This document shows, piece after piece, positions 46,456 through 54,705 of a DNA stretch of 64,000 nt. A model generated the notes under the pieces. That model was not told the origin of the DNA. It did not search any database and saw only the letters and a program-made list of their open reading frames with translations. The translations under genes were made by a program, and so were the position numbers. Positions within the stretch are counted from its first letter, which is position 1, and every line of letters begins with the position of its first letter. Source of the stretch: Paraburkholderia aromaticivorans (lineage in GTDB: Bacteria > Pseudomonadota > Gammaproteobacteria > Burkholderiales > Burkholderiaceae); assembly GCF_012689525.1 (NCBI RefSeq), contig NZ_CP051514.1, positions 310,001-374,000 on the forward strand, read 5' to 3'.

Positions 46456-46716
46456 TCAAGCGGCCCGCATTCGAGGCTCGAAATCTGCGGGAGCGCTGCC
46501 GAGCCGGTCAAGCAATCGCTGTAAGCGTTCCTGTTGCCCTCGCGTGAGTCCCGGCGTGGCATACGCCTGACGAACCCGGCCGCGCCAGTAAGCCTGGGCG
46601 AACAACGACTCCACACCGTCCGCCCGCAGGACCCGCTCAAGATGCGTGATGGCAACGTCAAGGGTCTGCGGCGTGTAGGGACTCACCCAGGCGCCCGCTT
46701 TACTGACGACTTTCAC
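46456..46716 (-). CDS. Small protein of unknown function, paralogue of 12741-13007
   Basis: An 86-residue protein starting at GTG 46716 (KVVSKAGAWVSPYTPQTL). It shares the block AITHLERVLRADG, SLFAQAYWRGRVRQAYAT and GLTRGQQERLQRLL with the protein at 12741-13007. Conservation between two separate loci in the window supports a real family. The sequence is helical and basic; no function is recognised. It lies upstream of the csp relic on the same strand. Confidence 0.55.
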   Translation of the reverse strand: MKVVSKAGAWVSPYTPQTLDVAITHLERVLRADGVESLFAQAYWRGRVRQAYATPGLTRGQQERLQRLLDRLGSAPADFEPRMRAA

Positions 46717-46959
46717 TGTGCTCTCTCAGTCATAGGTGTGCTGACTAGCCGTGCTTCTCCGGCGAGTGTGTGCCACATGCTGCCGGCTACCACTATTTGT
46801 CAGGTGTTTTGTACGTCTTACTAATCTTAATGAACAAGATACAGCAAACATGTGAGCGGAAGAAACCGGGTTTACCCAACCTGCCGCAAACGTCTGCCGC
46901 CACCGCAGCCTCTGCGTCCAAGTACACAGACGTTCACGGCGACCTGCTCGATGTGTAGC

Positions 46960-47205
46960 TCGCTCACGCGCCTCGTCGGCGAATAGAAGCTTGCTGGAAC
47001 ACCATCCCGTCGTCTGCGGTCCGTATCTGGACGATGCGCGTCTTGCCCTTATAGGGCCATTTAGCCAGCGCGCAGCGCCGCTTTCCCGCATCGCCTGTTG
47101 CAACAGGCTGTAGGGCTTGCCGCCGCGTTTGTCGGGCGCGATGAGATATGCCTTGTCGTGGAAGAGCGGGTCGACAGACTGCTCGGGGATGACCCAGTCG
47201 TGGCC
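46960..47205 (-). pseudogene. ku: Ku (NHEJ end-binding protein) C-terminal relic
   Basis: Segments of a bacterial Ku protein in two frames: VDPLFHDKAYLIAPDKRGGKPYSLLQQAMRESG, then ALAKWPYKGKTRIVQIRTADDGMVFQQ (shifted), then LLFADEAR. These match the middle of Ku (the 'D-x-x-Y-F-D-K-x-Y-Y-L-x-P' and 'LRYADEVR' regions). The N-terminus is missing because the upstream sequence switches abruptly to LigD ligase-domain sequence, so a deletion fused the two genes. Confidence 0.7.
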
Positions 47206-48010
47206 ACCGCTCGTGAAGAGTCGCACACGCCCTCTGTCGACGCGCGCCAGCATTCGGTATCCGTCAAGCTTGGTCTCTGTTATCCAGTCGCCGCGCGTCG
47301 GTAGCGATGACGCGTCGCTTTCTGCGGCTCGAGTTTGGCTGGAAGCGGCGCGCTGAGCGCGCGGAAAGGTCTATCTCCGGCTCGCCACCGGGCACCGGAC
47401 GCGCCGCTTTCGGCGCCCGTTCTTCAACGAGGCCGAGCGGCCTTGTGGTGACGCTGGCGGGAAGCGCCTTGATGACGTCGTATTCTGCGAGCGGTAGCGC
47501 CCGTCGCGCTTCTTGAAGAGCATCCACTGGTCCTGCCTGCCCCCCGGCTTCGATATGCGCACCAACTCCCACAACCCAGCGAGCTTTTGGCCATGGAGCC
47601 GGAAGAGCAGCTTGCCAGCATGGATTCTCTTTTGCGGCTTTCAGACTGGCTCCCACGTGCCCCGGTCCCACACTATCACTGTGCCAGCGCCGTATTGCTT
47701 GCGCGGAATGGTCCCTTCAAATGTTGAATATTCGACCGGATGGTCTTCCCCATGAACGGCCAACCTCTTTTCGTTCGGGTCGTACCATGGGCCTTTGGGC
47801 ACGTCCCACGACAGCAGTACCCCATCCAGCTCGAGCCGGAAGTCGTAATGAAGTCGGCTCGCCCAGTGCTTTTGCACGACGAAATCCAGGTGTCCGAGAC
47901 CGACGGATGCGTTGGCAACTGAAGGCGCGGGTTCGGACGTCACCCTTAAGTCCCGCATTTTTCTGTAGCGGAAAAGAGGTGGAGATGTCGGGTCGCTCGC
48001 TGAGACCATG
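47206..48010 (-). pseudogene. ligD: LigD (NHEJ DNA ligase D) relic
   Basis: The N-terminal phosphoesterase domain is clear: [65 protein letters not shown], then a stop at 47641. It resumes in other frames as KLLFRLHGQKLAGLWELVRISK and DQWMLFKKRDG, and later EYDVIKALPASV. The ligase domain begins at WITETKLDGYRMLARVDRG, which contains the adenylation motif K-x-DG, then breaks into Ku sequence at about 47205. Multiple frameshifts make it non-functional. Confidence 0.75.
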
Positions 48011-48249
48011 CTCGTAGTTGAGAAGGAACTGTCGTTCGGCTCATTGCAAACAATGATGCCTCGAAAACGAATTGTTGAAGCCCTATCTTCAGTGGCTTGC
48101 TTGCGAGCAAGGCCACACTTGCGCGCACCGATACTGGCGCACCGACATCGCATCATTGCCGCGATGCGCCGTGCAGTCGGCATAAAGTCAGCTTCGAGCT
48201 TCCGTGCCCTGCAGTTCGCCATGCTTGTGCGAGTGCGTCGCGGCGTACT

Positions 48250-48408
48250 TCAGATCAAGTGCGCTCCCTTGCCGCTCGCGTTGGAGGAAAGTGCCCCCCT
48301 TCGACGCACGTGACTTTTGAAAGAGTCCTTCCCGTCGTCATGCACGACCGAATAAATGCCCGAAACCTGTACCATTTCGCCTGGTTTGTACGAATTGTCG
48401 CCCGCCAT
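48250..48408 (-). CDS. Short ORF, possibly a decayed YjzC-like small protein
   Basis: A 52-residue frame (MAGDNSYKPGEMVQVSGIYSVVHDDGKD...). The 'YKPGE-V--SG-Y-VVHD' opening resembles a family of small proteins with that start. After residue 35 the expected FPP motif is found only in another frame (GGHFPPTRAARERT), so a frameshift is likely. It may be a relic. Confidence is limited. Confidence 0.35.
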   Translation of the reverse strand: MAGDNSYKPGEMVQVSGIYSVVHDDGKDSFKSHVRRRGALSSNASGKGAHLI

Positions 48409-48496
48409 CGTCTTCACCCCTCCAGTTCCGCTGGAGTGAAACGCGCGTCCAGTTGAATGCTATTCTTGTAAGACATCGGGACAGCCAGACTCAGCC

Positions 48497-48529
48497 ATCG
48501 TTCAACGCTGCTCCGGACCGGTTTGCAAA
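48497..48529 (+). repeat. 33-bp direct repeat, copy A
   Basis: A perfect 33-bp direct repeat (begins ATCGTTCAACGCTG, ends GGTTTGCAAA) of which the second copy lies at 48833-48865, 336 bp downstream. Copy B ends 33 bp before the start of the binding-protein gene at 48899. Confidence 0.9.
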
Positions 48530-48832
48530 AATGCACAACCAGCCCGTGCACTATAAGGAGACGGTTATCACGCCCGTTGCATCCCTGTCCGACCGCGGAT
48601 GCGCCGCATCCGCAATTGTCACCCGCGCCGATGAAAAACAGCGGGCGCTCGGCCCTTCAGCTATCTTGCGACCGAGCCGGCGGCGTGCGAGTACGCGCTG
48701 TCCTGTGCGAAAGCGTATGGTGACCGGCTACCGGTGCGGCGCCGGCAAGGTAACCGCAAAGCCATGCCGCGCGAGATGCTCCGGACGTGACTCGGCCCTC
48801 GCGCCGCGGCGCTTGGTTGTCCGCTACCAGTT

Positions 48833-48865
48833 ATCGTTCAACGCTGCTCCGGACCGGTTTGCAAA
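48833..48865 (+). repeat. 33-bp direct repeat, copy B
   Basis: Identical to 48497-48529. The DNA between the copies has no supported gene. The pair may mark an old insertion, a duplication of the upstream region of the binding-protein gene, or an operator-containing leader. Confidence 0.9.
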
Positions 48866-48898
48866 CGAGGTCCACTGCTATCAGGTGAAGTCATAAAC

Positions 48899-49936
48899 AT
48901 GCTATTCGCGGCGATCACGCGTCCTACACTAAACGAGAAGAAGCAACCCGAAGCAGCCAACGCACACCCGGGCGATCGCGTGGTGCCCAACCCGCGTCGT
49001 CGACTGCTCGCGCTCTCCGCACTCGGCGCGATCTGGCCGTGGGACTCAGGATACGCGCAGGCCATGCCATCCAGACCGGTCATCGCGCTGGTGACAAAAT
49101 CGCTGGACAAGCAGTTCGGTCGAGCCATGTGGGATAGCGCGAAAGACTACCAGCAACACAATTCAAACGAGTTTGATCTGGTGGCCGCCGGCATCGCCGA
49201 CGACGCGGACACCACTGCACAGATTGGCATCATGCACGACATGATCCGGACTAAGGTGAACGCCATTGTACTTGCGGCTGTCGACTCGAAGGCACTCGTG
49301 CCTGTGGTCGCTTCGGCGATCGGCGCTGGCATTATTGTCATTACCATTGACAACCGGCTGGACGACGATGCGCTCAAAAACTATAGCATTCATGTACCGT
49401 TCGTCGGGCCGGATGACCATAAGGGAGCGATGCTGGTCGGCAACTATGTAGCGGCCCGGCTGGTGCACGCTGATGAGGTCGGCATCATCGCCGGCCCCGA
49501 GAATGAGTCGAACGCGCAGCAGCGCACTGCGGGATTCATCGACGCCATGCGTGCGCATGGTGTTAGGGTGATCGCTGTCCGCTCGGGACAGTGGCAAACG
49601 GCTGCGGCGAGCGCGGTGGCCGCGGACATGCTACGCCAGCATCCTCAGATCAGGGCCCTGCTGTGCGGCAACGACCCGATGGCAATCGGCGCGGCAAAAG
49701 CGGTCGAGGCAGCTGGTCTCAAAGGCAGGGTCTACGTGAGCGGCTACGACAATATCGCGCCGGTCAGGCAGATGTTAAGAGACGGTGCCGTGCTCGCTAC
49801 TGCAGACCATTTCCCTGCAAAACAGGGCGTATTCGGGATTGACTTCGCACTGAAGGCCGTGGCCGGGCGGAAAAAACAGGATGAACTGTCTGCGTTTTTT
49901 GAGACACCGGTGCAACTGGTCACGGCTGCCCCCTGA
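48899..49936 (+). CDS. Periplasmic sugar-binding-type protein (ABC transporter, RbsB-like)
   Basis: A 345-residue type-I periplasmic binding protein. A long N-terminal region contains a twin-arginine-like signal (NPRRRLLALSALGAIWPWDSGYAQA), with the mature part starting VIALVTKSLDKQFG. Two Rossmann-like lobes follow: IRTKVNAIVLAAVDSKALVPVV, GAGIIVITIDNR and later RALLCGNDPMAIGAAKAVEAAG and VSGYDNIAPVRQML. These are typical of sugar-binding proteins of ABC transporters. No permease or ATPase gene is adjacent, so it is an orphan. The true substrate is unknown. Confidence 0.85.
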   Translation: MLFAAITRPTLNEKKQPEAANAHPGDRVVPNPRRRLLALSALGAIWPWDSGYAQAMPSRPVIALVTKSLDKQFGRAMWDSAKDYQQHNSNEFDLVAAGIADDADTTAQIGIMHDMIRTKVNAIVLAAVDSKALVPVVASAIGAGIIVITIDNRLDDDALKNYSIHVPFVGPDDHKGAMLVGNYVAARLVHADEVGIIAGPENESNAQQRTAGFIDAMRAHGVRVIAVRSGQWQTAAASAVAADMLRQHPQIRALLCGNDPMAIGAAKAVEAAGLKGRVYVSGYDNIAPVRQMLRDGAVLATADHFPAKQGVFGIDFALKAVAGRKKQDELSAFFETPVQLVTAAP

Positions 49937-49949
49937 CGCTGACGCTTGG

Positions 49950-50210
49950 AAGGTGCCTGCGAGAAGGTGGTCCTCATCCGGCGCCGCACCGTCGCCGGCG
50001 CGCTTGCAGCGAGACTCGGCCTCTCCAGTACCGGCAAAAGCTTGATTGCCCAGCGGCGCACAGTCGAATGATCGACTGCAGTTCCACGATCGGCCACCAT
50101 TTCTTCGAAGTGACGCTAGCCCAGCGGATAGGCTACATACCAGTGTACGCACGTCAGGACCACATCGAGCGGGTAATGCAGGCGCTTACTCAGAATGAAA
50201 CGCAATCGAC
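49950..50210 (-). pseudogene. IS6-family transposase, N-terminal relic
   Basis: On the minus strand the segment reads KRLHYPLDVVLTCVHWYVAYPLG, then a stop (TAG), then RHFEEMVADRGTAVDHSTVRRWAIKLLPVLE. This is the N-terminal DNA-binding part of IS6-type transposases, followed by scrambled sequence (a frameshift after LLPVLE). The catalytic domain is missing. It directly abuts the 3' end of the binding-protein gene. Confidence 0.75.
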
Positions 50211-50585
50211 GATTCGGCGAGCTATCACCAGATATCCCCGATGAAGACTACCAACTATCGAAACGGACGACAGTCTATGCGCTGCAAGCCTGGCAGCATG
50301 CAGGCGAACGGACGCTGGGCGCAGCGGGTGCGGGCGATATCATTGATGCAGCCCCGGTCGTGGGCGACTCGCAGAATTAGATGCCGTCGACGACATCGAG
50401 TCAATTTGTCGCGATGTTCGAGCTCACCGTCACCTTCTAATCACGTGACGCGAGGTTCGCTTATCGATCACGCGTTGCCCTATCGATCCGCCAGGAATTC
50501 CAAAGACGGTTTTCGCTCAAAGGGACTGTACCGGAAGACGACCGTGCACGATCATCGTTCATAACGGGACTTGAATGGTGGGCAG
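50211..50585. other. Gap without supported gene
   Basis: A 375-bp stretch of short frames without recognisable similarity. No promoter or repeat was identified. It lies between two relics and is probably decayed DNA. Confidence 0.4.
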
Positions 50586-51112
50586 ATGAACAACCGTGAC
50601 GCGATCGTGGCGGGGGCGGTAATGCCGCGCTGTACTTGGCGCTCTCGGCACGGCAGGCCGGCGCGCGCGCGATCTTGCTGGAGCGCGCTCCCATAGGGCG
50701 GCGTGGAGGCAACTCAGATTTCACGGGCGGCGCCTCTCGCATTGCCTATGACGGCGCGGCCGATCTGCGCGGACCGATACCCGACCTGCACAAGTCGGAA
50801 TTCGATGCCACCTATTTTGGTAGCTACCCGGCCACCCAGTTCTTCGAAGACGCCGTACCGATGAGCGGCTATCGTGCCGACAGCGACCCGCTGGAGCACG
50901 TGATCGATGAGACGTCTCGTGACCATAAAATGGTTGCGTGAGTACGCGTGCGGTTTACGCTAATCTCTGGGCGCCAGTCTTGTCGCGTCGACGGGAAAAC
51001 ACAAGTTCTAGGGCGGCCTCACTTCGAGGTGTCGGGCGGCAGCTACGCGCTCCTGGAGACGCTGTTCGCGCGCGGAGGCGGCGGGCGTGGCGGTGTACTA
51101 CGTATAAGAAAC
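50586..51112 (+). pseudogene. FAD-dependent tricarballylate dehydrogenase (TcuA-like) N-terminal relic
   Basis: An FAD/Rossmann N-terminus, with one frameshift near 50615 (DAIVAG, then GGGNAALYLALSARQAGARAILLERAP). It continues in one frame as RRGGNSDFTGGASRIAYDG and YPATQFFEDAVPMSGYRAD up to a stop at 50941. Further pieces (SGGSYALLETLFARAEAAGVAVYYV in mixed frames, about 51030-51110) match the next conserved region. The pattern GGNS-(F/Y)T-GA-R-AYDG is typical of TcuA-type dehydrogenases. The C-terminal two thirds is absent. Confidence 0.7.
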
Positions 51113-51158
51113 TCCAGAACCTAGAAAAGTCAAGCGAGAAAGGCTCTGCTGTATTCGG

Positions 51159-51191
51159 GAACCCAAAAACTTTTTGAAAATTTCTGGGTTC
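51159..51191. repeat. Short inverted repeat
   Basis: An inverted repeat GAACCCA / TGGGTTC with a 19-nt AT-rich loop containing a TTTTT run, located between the TcuA relic and the lipoprotein gene (convergent). It could act as a bidirectional terminator. The stem is short (7 bp). Confidence 0.35.
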
Positions 51192-51310
51192 GGTCCTCAA
51201 GCGCCCGGCGGCGACCATCTGCCGGCGCAAAACTGACTCGTGGTTATGGCCTGATGACAACAGACCTGATCACTGAGATGTGGCAGCACGTCGGCCAAGC
51301 GGAAAAGACA

Positions 51311-52240
51311 TTACTGGGTAGTCTGTGACAGAGTTTGCTGCAACGACGTCTTCAACACCTGCGTTCGGTCGAGCGTCACCTGCACCTCGCAATTCAGCTT
51401 GCTCGTTTGGAAAGCGACGGTGTCGGAAGCGCCGTCGCCAAGAGCTTTGATCTTGCAATCGTTTTCCCGTTGTGCAAGCCACAAACGTTGTTCGGGCAAC
51501 ATCCCTTGTCGCCACTCTTTGCTTCCAGCATTCCATACAACATTGATGGCGTCATTTGCAGCCTTGATGTCAGCCTGCGCTTTCTGCAGGGTAGCCTGAC
51601 TTTCCGCCTCCTGCGCCTGGGCGATTTCCGCTTGCTGCTGTTGCGCCTGAAGTGCCTGTTGCTGCTGTTGTTGAGCTTGATCGGCCTTTTGCTTCGCCAA
51701 TGCATCTTTCAACAAGGATTGCTCGATCAACGTGGATGCGAAGGTGAGAGCCGCATTGTTTTCGCTGGTACTGCCGTACAGTTTCTTCCCATCATCGGTC
51801 GGCTGAACGTTGTAGTCGAACGGCGCTTTGATCGTGTTTGCGTCGAAATCCACGCCTGCTTGCAGCGCCTGCTGGTGAGAGCTGGTGAGCGAGAGCATGC
51901 TCCTCGCCACATCGGAATTGGCCACAACATCCGACGCCACCTCAAGTTTCAACGTTGCCGAGCAAAACTTCTTGGTGCTATTAGGGTCGCTTTTTGACGT
52001 CAGTACATCGTCGATGGCGATGGAAATCTTTTCAACTGTTGCACGAATCAGGGAGCCGTCCACGTTGGACGCGGCAACAGAAGTTTGACCGGCAAAGTCG
52101 GACGTGACCTGTTTGATCAGCTGGTCCTTCAATATTGACGTGACCACCGATTTTGCATCATCGCCATTGCAGGCGACTTCCTGTTGTTGTGAGCACGCGG
52201 CCAAGGTGGCGACGAGCAACAACGTAACGAGCTTTTTCAC
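51311..52240 (-). CDS. Lipoprotein with Gln-rich coiled coil and LprI-like C-terminal domain
   Basis: A 309-residue lipoprotein starting at GTG 52240 (MKKLVTLLLVATLAACSQQQ), with RBS AAAGGAAAA; the lipobox LAAC places the lipid-modified Cys at residue 16. Residues about 30-170 form an unrecognised domain. Residues about 185-225 are a Gln/Ala-rich coiled coil (ADQAQQQQQQALQAQQQQAEIAQAQEAESQA). The C-terminal 80 residues (VVWNAGSKEWRQGMLPEQRLWLAQRENDCK, with a later Cys) resemble the LprI/DUF1311 lysozyme-inhibitor-like domain. The function is unknown; an envelope role is likely. Confidence 0.8.
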   Translation of the reverse strand: MKKLVTLLLVATLAACSQQQEVACNGDDAKSVVTSILKDQLIKQVTSDFAGQTSVAASNVDGSLIRATVEKISIAIDDVLTSKSDPNSTKKFCSATLKLEVASDVVANSDVARSMLSLTSSHQQALQAGVDFDANTIKAPFDYNVQPTDDGKKLYGSTSENNAALTFASTLIEQSLLKDALAKQKADQAQQQQQQALQAQQQQAEIAQAQEAESQATLQKAQADIKAANDAINVVWNAGSKEWRQGMLPEQRLWLAQRENDCKIKALGDGASDTVAFQTSKLNCEVQVTLDRTQVLKTSLQQTLSQTTQ

Positions 52241-52577
52241 AACTTTTCCTTTTTTTCAATGCTTAGAATGTTCAGCGAGTTTCCAGACCACCCACCCCGT
52301 CGTTTCGAAACACCGCTGCCCCGATCAGTGTATTTTCACATGCACTGCTGTCGCGAAGATTAGCAAAAAATTGGAAACATATGCATGCCGTGCCACCCCA
52401 ATGTCTCCTTGATCTGCTCCCGCCGTTGCATCGCGGCGACATTCCACACTTGTTCTCCCCCTGTGACGCATCGCCGCTCGGGCGGCGAACAGACGCGTTT
52501 CTCAATCTTTGGTCGGGCCCTTGGCATAAGAAAGATACGTGATGCACTTCAGCCTCCCTCGTACTCAAGGATCTGCC

Positions 52578-52721
52578 ATGAAAGACGTCGCTTTCAATCT
52601 GTTGCTGATCGTGCTGATCAAGGCTGTTAGCGCTGTGGCTGCGTACCTGAAGGATCGCCTGACTGGCAACATACGTCGAGGTGACAACAAGCCATTCGAC
52701 CCGGACTACGCCTGTTGCTGA
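52578..52721 (+). CDS. Very small hydrophobic peptide, hypothetical
   Basis: A 47-residue frame starting at ATG 52578 (MKDVAFNLLLIVLIKAVSAVAAYLKDRL) with AAGGA 8 nt upstream. The first half is a possible membrane helix and the C-terminus is polar with a Cys pair. No family is recognised. It is small enough that the call rests only on the RBS and the helix pattern. Confidence 0.35.
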   Translation: MKDVAFNLLLIVLIKAVSAVAAYLKDRLTGNIRRGDNKPFDPDYACC

Positions 52722-53044
52722 TCATCCCGCCTGATCTTTCGTCCTATCGTTCTGGAAGGCTCATTTTCCCCCAAACACCGTTTCCTGCTCGGCTTCGTCA
52801 GGACTGGATGCGCTCGTCTATTGAAGTATTAAATGCTTCTCGTAAAGTGGATGGCGGACGTCGGAGAGCGACCTTGGCACGGCCTCGGAAACAGCTTTGG
52901 CCGAACCAATCAATCGGAGTCTGGCTCGCCCCGCTGGCACGAACTGGACTAGAGAAGAATCAGAAGTCCGTTTCGTTGCCGGAACCTGCGTATTCCACTA
53001 CCAGGGCTTCCCCGTTGAGCACAAGCTCAATCGCGGTTTGTATC
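52722..53044. other. Gap before the TnpB element
   Basis: A 323-bp stretch with no supported gene. Its right end is the TTGAT at 53045-53049 that precedes the TnpB element left end. Confidence 0.4.
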
Positions 53045-53079
53045 TTGATCGGAATGTGCGTCAAACCCCGGGGTTCAGC

Positions 53080-54591
53080 CTGAGGATTACCCACATCTCT
53101 TGATTTGATTCCGACGTAGGCTACTCGTTTTGCCGGAAGATACGATACATGACCGCGCTCTCGTGCAGTGCGAGAAAGCCACGCCACATCACGGTTGGTC
53201 CAGGGGGATGGTCGTGCTTGCGATTGAGATAACCACCGAGCTTTGCAACCCAGAGCACCACCTGCGCGAGCGTTGGCGGTTCGGCCGGCAATTGCGTAGT
53301 GCCGTGTATCCGGCAATACAGCGCGTGCCATTCGAGTGGCTGCAGCAGCACTTCGCAGGACAGGTCGCCATCAAGGCGGGCCAGCAGCGTCGCGTACATG
53401 ATGCGCCAGCTGATGACAGCAAACAATGCCGTGGCGCGCACGAAGCGATCCAGGTGGCCGAATTGTCGGGCCTCGATCTGACACCCGCTCTTCAGGACGC
53501 GATGCCACGATTCAATCGTCCAACGGCGGGCATACCACGCCAAACGTTCGAGTGCGTCATCGCAGGTCAGTGTCGGCACCGAACTCAGCAACATCCATTC
53601 GATCGGCTCGACGCCCTCGGGGGGCTGAGTCTCCAGCGCGTGGATCACAAACACCTCGGCATCCGGCAACTTATCGTGCTGACGGCTGCGCGGCGGACGC
53701 AACCGGAGCGCCTTGCAACGCACCGTCAATTGCGCAGTGCGTGTCGGTGTTTTTCCATTCCGGGTCGGCACCAGCAGATCCGTTTCGCCCACAGCGGGCT
53801 CTGCCGCAACGGCGTCCCACAGATATGCCTGCGGATGCGCAACGCGGCGGCTCCAGGCTGCACGTACCAGCCAGTCAACGCCCACTGGCCGAGGAGCAAT
53901 GAACACATCGTAGACATCGCCGTCGCGGTCGGAGATGCCGATGATGTGGGTGTCGGGGCAGCGCGCTTTCACCGATGCCAGATGCTCGAGGCCCTCGAGC
54001 CACTTGACGCTTTCCTTCTCCTCGATAGGTCGTTTCCTTCGTTGTTTCGATCTGCCGGATTCCTCGGGTGCACGAATCCACGTCTTCATTCCCAGCACCC
54101 CGAGCGGTAGGCCCTCAGGTGTCACGGCCAGCAAGCTGTGCAGCATGAATCCGTGCACATTACTGCTCGTGCCGTGGCCCAGTCCCTGCGTCGCCGGCAG
54201 ATGCATGAGGTTGAATTCAGTCGTATCCTGCGGGGCCAGGACGACCGGGACCTGCTGCATGCGGTTCAGCGTCTGCCCAATGTGGTTGGCCAATACGCCG
54301 TTGGTGTCGATCCGTGGGTTGTCGAAGAAACGATAGGCAGCCTTCAGTTGTGCCCCGTCCAGCGACTGTGGAAACGAACACTGTGGGCTCTCCGCCAGCC
54401 GTCGCGCGAGCGCAACGAGGCGCTGCGTCAGGCGGGCGTCGCCCAGCGCCGCCGCGCCGAATTCTTCGCTGGCCCAGTCATCGAAATCACCCGTTGCAGA
54501 CAATGCGGTTCATTCCGGTCCATGAACGCGCTCAAGTTAACATCGGTCAGCGCAGTTTACAAGCGATGATCGAGATGTGGGTAATCCTTAG
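53080..54591 (-). mobile_element. IS4-family insertion sequence, copy 2
   Basis: A 1512-bp element, same length and ends as copy 1, in the opposite orientation. The target duplication is 8 bp, GGTTCAGC (53072-53079 and 54592-54599). It interrupts the left-end palindromic segment of the TnpB element; joining the flanks restores the sequence found uninterrupted in copy 1 near 16050-16075. Confidence 0.9.
53121..54503 (-). CDS. IS4-family transposase, copy 2
   Basis: A 460-residue protein identical to that at 13283-14665. It has the same QDTTEFNL and GISDRDGD Asp motifs and the YARRWTIESWHRVLK (YREK) signature, and a TTG start. Identity between copies 40 kb apart indicates recent transposition or ongoing recombination between copies. 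Confidence 0.92.
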   Translation of the reverse strand: MSATGDFDDWASEEFGAAALGDARLTQRLVALARRLAESPQCSFPQSLDGAQLKAAYRFFDNPRIDTNGVLANHIGQTLNRMQQVPVVLAPQDTTEFNLMHLPATQGLGHGTSSNVHGFMLHSLLAVTPEGLPLGVLGMKTWIRAPEESGRSKQRRKRPIEEKESVKWLEGLEHLASVKARCPDTHIIGISDRDGDVYDVFIAPRPVGVDWLVRAAWSRRVAHPQAYLWDAVAAEPAVGETDLLVPTRNGKTPTRTAQLTVRCKALRLRPPRSRQHDKLPDAEVFVIHALETQPPEGVEPIEWMLLSSVPTLTCDDALERLAWYARRWTIESWHRVLKSGCQIEARQFGHLDRFVRATALFAVISWRIMYATLLARLDGDLSCEVLLQPLEWHALYCRIHGTTQLPAEPPTLAQVVLWVAKLGGYLNRKHDHPPGPTVMWRGFLALHESAVMYRIFRQNE

Positions 54592-54705
54592 GGTTCAGCC
54601 CGGGGAAGGATAGCGCGGACGCCAACGGCGTCCTTCTGTAGCCCGTAAACAGCATGGCACTTTTCCCCTGGTAAACCAGGGGAATCCGGTAGAGGATTGC
54701 TCGCC

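Noticed and set aside
46726..46959. Continuation of the Ku-containing frame as part of a gene
   Set aside because: After the LLFADEAR segment the residues no longer match Ku; this tail looks like random read-through.
51590..51690. CAG/CTG-rich low-complexity stretch taken as a possible tandem repeat
   Set aside because: It encodes the Gln-rich coiled coil of the lipoprotein; no regular DNA unit is kept.
53130..54110. A 326-residue frame opposite the IS4 transposase (also at 13676-14656)
   Set aside because: It is antisense to the DDE transposase and lacks motifs. It occurs in both copies only because the copies are identical.
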